Assembly: GCF_052324685.1 (NCBI RefSeq)
Contig: NC_135211.1
Location: 12,650,913-12,714,912, forward strand
Origin: Brachyhypopomus gauderio
Lineage: Eukaryota; Chordata; Actinopteri; Gymnotiformes; Hypopomidae
Length of the DNA stretch: 64,000 nt
Reading direction: 5' to 3'
Position numbers and translations under genes: made by a program. The notes beneath the pieces are model-generated. The model had not been told where the DNA came from. It ran no database searches and saw nothing but the letters and a program-made list of their open reading frames with translations. This document shows, in pieces, positions 14,301-25,287 of this stretch (the first letter of the stretch is position 1; every line of letters starts with the position of its first letter).

Positions 14301-17300
14301 GTGTTCAACAAAAAGAGGCCACACTGATGCTACTTAATTACCATATTCGGAGAATTTTGTTTGCTTGTTTGTTTGTTTTATTTAGAGCGCTCAGTGTTCG
14401 CGACTCACGGACACCGGGAGTTTGCCTAAAACGGCGCTCATGGGGGAGGTCATCTCTCTCACCGGTGCAGCTGAGACAACACTGCCAAAGCATCCCAGAC
14501 AAAGATTCATCAACAAAAAGGAAAAACAACCGTGCGTCTAATGGCATACAGGACGGAGGCAAACCAGTTATTTAAGTCGTATGACCTAACATACATGACA
14601 TTATTAAAGGAACAGACATCATACAATTTCCATGCTAAAAAGTATACAAATGTTTGCATCTGTGATATATGTATTACTTATTTACTCCTATGCCACATGT
14701 GTTTTAGCCTGGGCCCAATTAAAGGGAACTGTAGAAGGCGCGGATGGGCGCAGCTGGGAGAGAACAGGGTCAGCTGGGCACGGTGGGCAGAGTCCACGAT
14801 AACTTCTCTGTTAAAGAACTGTGTTACGAGACGAGGTGTCCCTCAACGAACAGGTAGTTGCGTGTGACTTTCATTTCTACTTAATGTACATGCCGAGTCT
14901 TCAATTGGAGATTAAAGGAGACCGACTAAACACCGTTTTAACGGTAAACTTCAGGCCATTCATTCGTGCAACACGTAATTTCAGTCCGTCTCCATGATTT
15001 CGTCTGCTCTGAAAGCAACAGCTTTTCGTGCAGCACCTCAGATCAGCTTTCGCTTCTAGACGTTTTCCACTGGCTTAATATCTGCTATTCTGTGCACAAC
15101 GAAATCATGCACTGTCACGATAGCAACCGAATGAACATTACTGTCATAACACACGTTAAACACGGCCTGTAAGCGAGCATCCTCCCCGATCCACTAATAA
15201 ACAACAGCCAAGAAGCAAATTATTAACCACAAAATCATTGCCTAGTAAGGCATTTGTATAATGAGGTCTAGAATTATATATCACATGCGAGACTGTATGT
15301 GTCGCGTTTATGCCCATTTAAACCGCTTCCCAATACAAGCCACTTAACTGTCAGAATAAAACAGATTAACATGTTGCGACTTACCGGTGCTGATGCTGAT
15401 AACGCGTCTCACACGGCGAGCGCGCTCACGAACACGCGAGCGTTCATGTGACAGGCGAGGAGTGGGTGGGGCTTCCGTGTGTGGACAGGCAGACATAGTA
15501 CGAATGAGAACTACTCAACACGTCATGGTTTAATTCACACTGGTCAGGGTCTCGTGCGGCCTGGTGATGTATAAATACCTTGCACACTTAAATTTAGAAC
15601 TCTTGTTTGTAGCGTCCACGGATATATAGGTTACGGACGTATGGACGTTTATATCCCGTTTTGTGCCAGTGAACACAAACATTAGCCTAAAATAAATAAT
15701 TTATTACTACTTGACGCCTCCCAGCAGCGCTCCCCTCGGAGAACTCACTGGCATGTGCATAATATACTGCATAATATGCTTCTGTCTACTATATTACATT
15801 AGTTACTGTTCATTTCGATCAATAATATATATTTTTACAGTGGTTCCTGTGAAAGAAACTAACAAATGCAGCCAGCCAGCCAGGGTCACTTAATCACAGT
15901 CTGACCAGCAAGCCTGGAAAAAGGGTGAGGGTGAAGGCTTGATAGAATTCCTGAAATTAAGTGATAGCTTTGGTTTGGCCTCATCTGGCCACCCCCATGA
16001 TAAATGTTTTAGTGCCTCACTGTATAAGTCCCATAAATGTAGCCACTCCCCATTAACCTGGCAATGTAACGTCCGAGGCTGACTGTCAGTCACATTACAG
16101 TGTTCATTTGTCACTATTTCCAAGTTCAGATACCCAGCAGGTGCGTTTGGAAAGTCTCCAACTGTGTTAAGTTTGATTTCTGTCTGTGCACCTAATGTTA
16201 ATGCTGCACACTCTGATTATGAGACTGATGAACCCTTGATGTGACCTGGATTAAGATTGGCCTGCATTAGTCCTGCGTTTTACCCAACGTTTCGTTTTGT
16301 TGATTGAATCGTACGAGTGCACTGATCCATCAACACAGCCCACTCATCCGTGTCTGGATTGGTCAGAATGCTTTTGGCATCTACATATTATTGCCTTTCA
16401 TGATATGAGTATTGCAAAGAGCAATATCACGATAACAATGTGCAAATGACAGGCAGCCCTTACTAATCTTTCATACATCTGGTAAAATGCTTAAGAGGAC
16501 TTATCCGTCTCAAACATGCCAAAGTACCAATAAACCTGACAGAGAATGCTCTCTGGTACCGTGTCTTACTGAGACGCCTTTGTGTGCATGGCCTCTCTGG
16601 GGTCAATAAAATCAAAGATATTGATGTAAGGTTGGGGGGAGCAGGTGGCGTCTTAGTTGCCATTCAACTCGAGAAGCTCTCTCGAAACTGGACCTGGGAG
16701 GGGTGACTACAGCCTGGGAGGGGTGACTACAGTCTGGGAGGGGTGACTACAGTCTGGGAGGGGCGACTACAGCCTTGGAGGGGCGACTACAGCCTGGGAG
16801 GGGCGACTACAACCTGGGAGGGGCGACTACAACCTGGGAGGGGCGACTACAGCCTGGGAGGGGCGACTACAACCTGGGAGGGGCGACTACAGTCTGGGAG
16901 GGGCGACTACAGCCTTGGAGGGGCGACTACAGCCTGGGAGGGGCGACTACAGTCTGGGAGGGGCGACTACAGTCTGGGAGGGGCGACTACAGCCTTGGAG
17001 GGGCGACTACAGTCTGGGAGGGGCGACTACAGCCTTGGAGGGGCGACTACAGTCTGGGAGGGGCGACTACAGCCTGGGAGGGGCGACTACAACCTGGGAG
17101 GGGCGACTACAGTCTGGGAGGGGCGACTACAGCCTTGGAGGGGCGACTACAGCCTGGGAGGGGCGACTACAGCCTGGGAGGGGCGACTACAGCCTTGGAG
17201 GGGCGACTACAGCCTTGGAGGGGTGACTACAGCCTTGGAGGGGCGACTACAGCCTTGGAGGGGCGACTACAACCTGGGAGGGGCGACTACAGCCTGGGAG

Positions 17301-20300
17301 GGGCGACTACAGTCTGGGAGGGGCGACTACAGCCTTGGAGGGGCGACTACAGCCTGGGAGGGGCGACTACAGTCTGGGAGGGGCGACTACAGTCTGGGAG
17401 GGGCGACTACAGCCTTGGAGGGGCGACTACAGTCTGGGAGGGGCGACTACAGCCTTGGAGGGGCGACTACAGTCTGGGAGGGGCGACTACAACCTGGGAG
17501 GGGCGACTACAGTCTGGGAGGGGCGACTACAGCCTTGGAGGGGCGACTACAGCCTTGGAGGGGCGACTACAGCCTTGGAGGGGCGACTACAACCTGGGAG
17601 GGGCGACTACAACCTGGGAGGGGCGACTACAGCCTGGGAGGGGCGACTACAACCTGGGAGGGGCGACTACAGCCTTGGAGGGGCGACTACAGCCTGGGAG
17701 GGGCGACTACAGTCTGGGAGGGGCGACTACAGCCTTGGAGGGGCGACTACAGCCTTGGAGGGGCGACTACAGTCTGGGAGGGGCGACTACAGCCTGGGAG
17801 GGGCGACTACAGTCTGGGAGGGGCGACTACAGTCTGGGAGGGGTGACTACAGCCTTGGAGGGGTGACTACAGCCTTGGAGGGGCGACTACAGCCTGGGAG
17901 GGGCGACTACAGTCTGGGAGGGGCGACTACAGTCTGGGAGGGGCGACTACCTCACACTGCCTTCCTTTCAGCCTCCCCTTGCCCTGCCTCACCTTCATTT
18001 AATGTGTAATCATATATCAGGCCTTCTTGAAGAAACCCCACACCTCTTATTGATTGACTGAGTGGGTGGAGATGTAATGTGAATACATTCTCTTCCAGTA
18101 CTTTGATATCAGCATCCCAGCCATGCAGTTTGTGCTGCAAATCCTACCGATACAACGCACATAAGATCCTTCTGTTGTGTCATGCTGAGACCCTGGACTG
18201 TGGTTCACCAAGCAGAAGTCATTAGAGTCTGTACTTGTGTATAAAGAGGATAGGATCTCCACAGTTGTCTAGCCCAGCAGCTGCAGGGTGGGACTGCCCA
18301 AACCGTCCGAGAAGCTGTGCTCCCACAGTGTCCTTCCTCAATTACAGACTAGCACCGAAAAACTACAGGACGACTACATTAGATTTATGGAAAAAAGATA
18401 TAGCGTTTTCAGCCAGAGACATTTTCACTCAGCATGGAAAACAATGATTCTACATTCTGAGCATGTCATTATCCTAATCAGATTCAAGGACCGTGCCTTA
18501 ATGTGAATGCAAGAAGATATTCAAATTTAGCATGGACAAAAATACCCCTCACATGCCCTGGGAACTTCTTAAGCTCTTGCATCTGTTAGAACTCACCTAA
18601 AATGGCATTATTACATGATTATAATTAGCCTTGCAGACAAATCCATGACAACTGTTCCTGGCAGCAGTCTGACTGCCACGCCCTTGTTGCCAGACAGGTC
18701 ACCCCCCCCCCCCCCCCCTTCAGGAATTAACTCAGCTAGTTCATAGCTGCCACTTCCTTAACCAAGCCCCCCAGTGGCCATAAAACTGGTGTGTATTACC
18801 ATGACTGCATTCCGATTTAGTCCACATTATCTGTACATTACTCTATATGCCAAGATTTCAAAATGTAACCTACGCATAAAAATACACATTTCTTCTCTGT
18901 TGCATCACAGTTCGGCTTTGACGCTAAATATCTTCTCAGGCAGAAGCTTGTGACAGCATCAGTTCTGTTTGCCCTTGACAGTGGTGAGAGTCACAGCTTT
19001 CTGCACACGAGGGCAGTTCTTTCTCTGTACGTCTCTGGGTCGGTGTTGGGGCATGGTCTCGGGTTTCAGGGTGGGTAGACGGCGTGGTGCGGAACCCTGA
19101 CCCACGATCGATGATTCCATCACTCAACCTAGTGACGCCAAAAGTCATGCACTAATGCTCTGTGTTCACAGTGCAGGATATGAAGCGCTGCCATAACTAA
19201 CCTGCTATGAATTATTGATCAGCTCTAAAAAAAAAATTACACACACATGCAATAGACCCTCCTGAAGTCTTGCTTACCAGACAGCCTTGAAGTGAGAGAG
19301 ATTTGTGAGCTTTGCTTGTGTCTCAGATCTGAGATTTTGCATTTTAGGTTAGTGGCAATTTTAAGTCGGGTGAGATGTTCACAAGTCTGCAGCTTGTCAC
19401 ACAGCTCCACTTGTATTTGTGAAAATTGCTTCAAATCATTATTGCACACCTTGAATCCTATTCATAGACTTAAGGACTTGAGATAATTACCCACCCCCAC
19501 TCTCCCCCCAGCAATATTGACTACATCCAGAAGTGTGATGTATGCACTATGCATCTTCTACTTGACAGCCTTTTAGTGACCAGAGAAAAAATCATGCAAA
19601 AAAAAATAATACACAACCATCATAATATCAGTGAATGCTAATTTCCACGATGATACCCACCAAAATAACATGTTTTGAATTACAAAGTTATACAAACACT
19701 CATGAATGTGTCTCTGCAACTTGGGGACTGCGTGTAGGTCTCCCACTATAGGGGTCATTGTTTATCTCATCATCCCTGTCAGTGTCCTATAGACTGACCA
19801 CATTAAGTGCTGAACCATTCTGAAGCTGCTTGTGCATCTGTCCCCTGGTGGTCCCCCAGGCCGCCTACCGCGAGCACTTCAGGTCAGCACAATCCTGACC
19901 AAGGCCGCATCTGGGAGGACTGGCAACACTGCTGTGAGACTGACTGCCACCCTGAGTGATGGTGGCAGTCATTAACTTGTGGTGAGGTGCTTAAAGAACT
20001 TAATTAATTGGGCAGCTGCACAGGCACCTGAGCCCACAGAGGAAACTCCAGCCTCCCTCTCCGTTCTCAGGGAAATTTAAGAGATGAACCTGACTATCCA
20101 GGAGGCCAGTCACACATATAAGATGCAGGATCACAGTCTGTGGTTGCCACAAAAAGATCAAAGAACAGCAGTCCAAATATATACGTGATCAAATTACATC
20201 TCCAGCTTGTGTATAGTGTGGGAATCCAAGGTCATTTGTTCACTCATCTATATTCTCGGTAACTCTAGTAAAAATATTTGTCTTGTAATCTTGTGTACAA

Positions 20301-23300
20301 TCCAGCGATTCTGCAGAATATTGTCTACGTCGGTGAAACTCTGGAGTATGTTTTCCCTGCCGGCAGAGCTGACCCTTGACCTCCTGAGGTGTGCCCCTCC
20401 GTCCTGCTCCTGATAGCAGCTGGGAGGTAGCCCAGAGGTGCGTGTATACCAGCCCCCCACCTGGACCAACCTGGCTCCATTTCAGGACAGATGTTAGTCA
20501 GTCAGGCTCTGTTAGGGCAGCAGTCTCACAAGTGAGTGGTGCTAATTCAGCCGAAGCCAAGAAAACCTCTCATTCTCTGCTGCTAAACGTGTAGATGAAC
20601 ACAAAGGTGTATTCAAAAAAGGTCATCACACGGTAGCTCCTAACAATATGGAAAATACCGTGTGATATTTGCTTTGAGACTTGTCAAGAAGGAATTGAAA
20701 AATCCTAAATGGTATTTAAATGCTGGTCTTGTTTTGGAAAAGCATTAAGATGTCAACCTGATGGGTTTTTAACTGCTCTGGAGTTAAAATCCAGTCAGCC
20801 ATGATGACACTGCATTCCAGAAAGCCTGATCAGTATTCTGGACACAGTGGCAGGAGAGCAGACGAGTTCTACTGAGCATGCTCAGATCTGCCAATTCACC
20901 TTCACCGGCTGGCTGAGGGTGATGCTCTTAAACACCAGCATAGAGGAGCTCCCAAACATTTGAGCGGGGGCCACAGTACCCCACATGGTGAGACAGGAGA
21001 GGGCTAACGAGACTGAATCGTGCACCTACCTTCTTTTACTGAAGACATGGGGGATATTCTTGTTATCTCTCTCTCTCTCCCCCCCTTCTCTCTCTCTCTC
21101 ACTCACTCACTCCCCTCTCTTCCTCTGATCGCACACCCCACCTCCTCTTTTTCTCTCTCCCCTTTCCCCTATGGGGGTTTATGCTAAAATAACAGCCTGC
21201 CATTCTGAATCTGATGTGTTCATTACTTAGGCTGGGTGACAGCATCCATCTTGAAAACACAGACTAACACATTCAGCCTTTCAGTTTTAATTGCCGTGAT
21301 TGTCAGCTGTGGAGGCATGCCGGCTGGACAGGGAAGCCACGTACATTCCCATCCTGGAAAAGACATCACATTACACAGTGTGTGCTGTAACGGTCGCTTG
21401 ATATTGATTGCAACATATTGCTCCAGCAGTTTGAGCACTCAGCATTTGATCTACTGCGTTGTATCTATATACAGAAATTACATCATTATATCAGTAAACG
21501 AATCCACAAATGCAATATTCCAATAACAAGGATTCCATCAGGAAAGAACATTTTAACAAATGCACTTCACTATTTACTGATAAATTATTTCATTCACTGA
21601 TGTTTTTTGAAGTGAGTGAGTTTCATCACTTGGAGGCCTTGTCTTCAGCTGCTGTGGTGAGCTGTGTTCAGTGAGAGCACTCACACGAACGAAACCCAAT
21701 CAGCTGCTCCCAAGTCGAGCAGACAGACGGGAGACAGCAAAAGCCAGAGTCACCGACCCTTTGACCTCAGCAGCGCCCTTCAACGGTCTCTAAAATAGTG
21801 AAAACAGGCTCTAAAATGCTGCCAACGTCTTTTTCTCTGACACTTCCAGCTGTCCGTTAGTCTGCTTTACACTGAGAGACTGAGCTAAATAATCATTTTA
21901 GTTTGTTGTACTATGTGACAACAAATAAGTTATTGTCATTAAGAAAATATTAACATTATGAAAGCAACACCGTTTGATACCTTCAATATATCATTTTAGG
22001 TGGTGTACTGAAAACTGGTGAAAACTTGTGGCATTTTAAGTTAATGATGTGGCCGAAGCCATCCTGTCTAATTCTCAAACGTCTAGTTCTGATATATGGT
22101 TTGGTTTTTTGACCACTGTTGGGAATGCCCCTCACAGTGACCTTTTGATACACCTCTGCCCCCCCACCTTTGCCTGTGCAAGCCACTGCTTCTCCCCTTC
22201 CTACAGCGTGCTTTTCAAAGTCACTCTGGAATAAATGGACGCTTTTGTGCAAACGGCCATAAATGGAAAGCTTTGTATTTTGAGTTGTTTCAGAGCCAGC
22301 GACTTGTGCCCAGCAGACCTTGCCAGTCAGAAACAGGAGAACAGTAGGACACAAAGGGACAGGCAGCCTATTGAACCTGGTCTCTGCTAGCGATGGCACA
22401 TGGTGGTGATTCGTGCGAGAAAAGAGTGGCCCAGTGAACTTCCAGCAGACACCTACCAACCTACGGGTGCAACCTTAGAGTGCTCAGCTCCGTGTTACTA
22501 TCAAAGCACAGCGTGGGACTAAAGAAAGAAATTAGATCTGGGCATGACGTGGCATTCCTTCAAGAATGTATGGAAGCTGGTGTTCTCTGAAATACCCTGC
22601 TCAGTCCTGAGGTCGCCAAACAAACCGAAATGCTGCAGTGTGTGAAATCATCATACGGCGATTTTTTGTTCCGTCAAACGTCAGCAATCACCAAATTCAG
22701 CAGCACCCGTGTCAGAATATTACTGGAACGTGTTTTCCCATGTCTCAGCGTGACCACACCCCCTACGTGTTTAACCCTTCGTGTGCTAAGTACACTTCTC
22801 AGGTTTCTGGAGTTAGTACAGCAGTAGCAGGCCCACCCATTCACTCGTCTATTTGAAGTTTAGTCAGCTGGTGATGCATTTTGAGCCAGGCATTTTGAGG
22901 TCGGTTGATCTATAGGGCGAAACTGGCTGGTTCTCCACAAATCCCTCTTCCAGCTACAAAGTCAGAGCCCTTCCATCAAAAAGAGCTTCTCTTTGGCTTC
23001 AAAGCCTTACAGCACTTAGTGCGGCAGGTCCATTAAGCCTCGTTACCTCTTGATCTCCACGCCTTGGTGCACCCTCTACAATAATCGTATCCTTCCGCCC
23101 AAGTACAATGCAGTACAAGTGCAGAGCTATAGCATCTGTTGCTATGGCAACTCAAACATTCCTTTGAGAAACTGTTTACGCTGAGCCTTCCATACATTAA
23201 TGAACTTGTTTGTTTTCTTCATAACTTTTCTTTCTTTTTTTTTTTTTTACCATCATCAAACGAAGGTGTAATGCTGAATTAAAGTCCCTGTTAACGACTC

Positions 23301-25287
23301 TGCTTGTAGTTGTTAAAGGTTTTAATGATTGTGGACAGAATGCTGAAAAGAACAGCCAGAGGGATTTAAGTGGAGGCAGGAGGGATGTATTATTCATCTG
23401 TGGCATCAGGGTGGAGGGGGTGGAGGGGGTGGAAGGAGCCATAGGGGAGCAGCAGGAGAATACTGAGGGGGCGGAGATACTGTAAAAATATCAAGTGGGT
23501 AAAACACCAAACTAGACACGATGGCACGTCAATCGTGATAGGAATAACATGACAGACATAATAGTTCTACGTTATTAAAGGGCTAAAACAAGACACTACA
23601 TGGGGGAAATGCGTGTGTGTGTGTGTGTGTGTTGGGGAAGTTATGTCACACTGTGAACACAGTAAACCTACTGCTTTATCTCCTACCCCGTCATATGTGC
23701 TGATGCTTGCAGTGTTTGGTGCAGTGTAGCAGAGTGCAGAATCTGTTATGTGCTCAGTCTGTACATGACACGATCACAGAAACAGAGTGAATATTCATGG
23801 AAGACGTATGCTGATGGCAAGGCTGTCAAAAACATAACAACTGTTCTAAAAATACCACGCAAAACCTCATCCCTATTTCTCTTTAACTGCTTTCCTTAAA
23901 TAATTTTTGCATATGACTGGATATAACTGACAATACAGCTGACAAAGACCTAAAGCAAAATCACAGCAAAGAAGGCCCCCACATTCTAATTCTCAGTAGA
24001 ATAAAAAACTGAAGCAATACAACCCAAAGTCCAAAAAAACTCATTCACTTAGGTTTCCTACACAAAGAAATCAATACATCAGCCTTATTGACCCACATCA
24101 TAATACAGTGTAGATAAAGAGCCAAATCAATACAGCCCCTTTCAGACAGACCTTATAGTGTTACGCAGTCCAGATACCATATGTCACTGACCTTTCACCT
24201 CTGAAGAGAACTGGGCAGAATGCTTGGTCTCGAAGAGCCGCAACTCCTGGTTCAAGTCACAGACCTTTAGGTCTATCGCCCACGATCGGATCCCTGCGCG
24301 AGACCACACACAGACGACAGGTTTAGACACAGTTTTAGCTGCATATTAAATGAACCCCCTTTACCCCTAATATTGCACAAAAGACATCTAATATCGTTTT
24401 ACAGTTCAAGGAAGGAAAAGCGGCTGATAAAGGCTGTAAAGTGGGAACAGGCTTTAGTGTGTTTTATTATTGTCCCGAGAAGACAATGAGTTCAAGACGT
24501 TATCTCGCTGTCTTGGATCAGATCCACTGCAAATGGCCCTTTTATTTATTTTATGCAGCACACAATCACACACACGCATGCGCACTCACAAAATACAATA
24601 GAATGACCGTCCGTAAACAGCAAACACATGTTGCGTCAAATACAGTAAATTAACTATTATTGTTTTCCCAGCATTAAATCTAGACACTTGATAAGACACT
24701 TGCCGGACATATTAAACTGAGGCCTGCAGCAAGCTCTCTCTTCCTAATTCAAGGCTAAGCAAAGCCTATTCAAGGCTATATTTCCACTGCAAATCATGTA
24801 TTTGTCGATATCGCATTAAAAATATATAGTTTATGCATTTTTTAAACGACTGTGTATATATGTATATTCCATCTGTAATAATCTCATTATAGCTAATGTT
24901 TGAAAACAACGTAAAAGTAAATAAAGTTGCTAGGCTACAATGAACGAATGAAATTCGTCATTCCAGATAATTTTTCCGCTTAGCATAATTCATGTGAGAA
25001 ATTTATAATTAGATAACATCGCGCTGAAATCTAACTGACAGTCTAGCAACTGAAAGCTCCAGAAACTCACCCTGCTTTATATGTTCTTTTACTTTATGGA
25101 GATGATGATCCGTTGAAATGTCCCCGATTACAATGAGCATATAATATCTCGTATGACAGAAAGGTGGCCCGACACACTGCTGCTGTCCAAGGTGCTGAAC
25201 AAACTCGCGACGCTCCTTAGGAAACAACTGCGCGCTCGTCTCCTTCTCGCCCACTACAGAAAGAGCATCTCCTACTGGCATTTCCAT
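2037..25287 (-). CDS. map1a: Microtubule-associated protein 1A, 7 coding exons
   Basis: Coding exons, in transcript order: 25287-25071, 24293-24192, 10377-10295, 10193-10053, 9910-2890, 2683-2451, 2192-2037. Phases agree at every junction and total 7953 nt (2650 aa). The protein is a neuronal microtubule-binding and stabilising polyprotein cleaved into a heavy chain and light chain LC2. Seen: an N-terminal MAP1 domain starting in exon 1 (YYMLIVIGDIS), then the conserved block VDVPSPFELLEPP / LSKPCCYIFPGGRGDSALF / LLTHIGADNL (metallo-beta-lactamase-like fold, about residues 238-330). A Lys/Glu-rich KKD/KKE microtubule-binding region follows (about 590-725), then a long disordered acidic arm with runs of Glu and Asp. 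The C-terminal LC2 part (YVDLAYIPNHC, VLDALLEGKAQWGSNLQ, SSSTVVMQDESFPACKIEF) ends at the stop codon at 2037. DLAYIPNHC and GRGLVNGIKS, and the tp53bp1 neighbour, identify MAP1A rather than MAP1B. The ATG at 25287 is chosen because it heads the exon; an ATG at 25281 is also possible. UTRs are not defined. Confidence 0.96.
11255..11319. repeat. (AT)n microsatellite
   Basis: About 65 bp of uninterrupted AT dinucleotides following an A-rich run, inside map1a intron 2. Confidence 0.95.
13628..13789. mobile_element. Short non-autonomous hAT-like element (MITE)
   Basis: A 162-bp element begins CATGGACGTAATTT and ends AAATTACGTCCGTG, which form near-matching terminal inverted repeats. It is flanked on both sides by the 8-bp direct repeat GTTGTAGC (13620-13627 and 13790-13797). 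An 8-bp target duplication with CA..TG ends is typical of the hAT superfamily. The interior is a G-run/C-run foldback with no coding capacity, so it would need a transposase from elsewhere. Confidence 0.85.
15385..15480 (-). promoter_or_regulatory. map1a: Possible alternative non-coding first exon of map1a (short isoform)
   Basis: On the minus strand, a CpG-dense stretch (about 15400-15480) ends in a strong splice donor, CACCG|GTAAGT, at 15385. It lies inside the 13.8-kb intron 2 of map1a, upstream of coding exon 3. No coding frame is evident. The best-known human MAP1A form begins at the Met that corresponds to MEGVTEF here (residue 232, inside the 7-kb exon). A non-coding first exon spliced to downstream exons would therefore give that short form. 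The donor and CpG density are seen; the promoter role is inference. Confidence 0.4.
16693..17950. repeat. 20-bp minisatellite, about 63 copies
   Basis: The unit is GGGCGACTACAGCCTGGGAG, repeated without spacing changes for about 1.26 kb. Units differ mainly in a short variable block: AGCCTGG, AGTCTGG, AGCCTTG or AACCTGG. The first and last few units also carry GGGTGACTAC instead of GGGCGACTAC. Because 20 is not a multiple of three and the unit lacks stops, plus-strand frames stay open for hundreds of codons; these are not genes. The GGGAGGGG blocks every 20 bp could form G-quadruplexes. It lies in map1a intron 2. Confidence 0.98.
18702..18718. repeat. Poly-C run
   Basis: A run of about 17 C bases inside map1a intron 2. 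Confidence 0.9.
21064..21170. repeat. CT-rich pyrimidine tract
   Basis: An interrupted CT/CTCC/CTCA low-complexity stretch of about 105 bp in map1a intron 2. Confidence 0.85.
23612..23632. repeat. (GT)n microsatellite
   Basis: About ten GT dinucleotides in map1a intron 2, roughly 560 bp downstream (in transcript sense) of coding exon 2. Confidence 0.9.

Larger units (their letters stand above)
10378..24191. other. map1a intron 2 (13.8 kb), repeat-rich
   Basis: This intron lies between map1a exons 2 and 3. It holds an AT microsatellite (11255-11319), a hAT-like MITE (13628-13789), the CpG-rich alternative-exon candidate near 15.4 kb, the 20-bp minisatellite (16693-17950), a C-run (18702-18718), a CT-rich tract near 21064-21170 and a GT repeat (23612-23632). 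Several open frames of 60-160 codons occur (for example 21983-22459 on minus), but none resembles a known family, and they are treated as chance. Confidence 0.7.

Noticed and set aside
16743..18009. Long plus-strand ORFs of up to 367 codons with GRGDYS repeats
   Set aside because: They are produced by the 20-bp minisatellite, which lacks stops in several frames; no start context, splice sites or conservation pattern.
21983..22459. 158-codon minus-strand ORF in map1a intron 2
   Set aside because: No recognisable domain, no repeat-element protein signature, and no coding-like bias.
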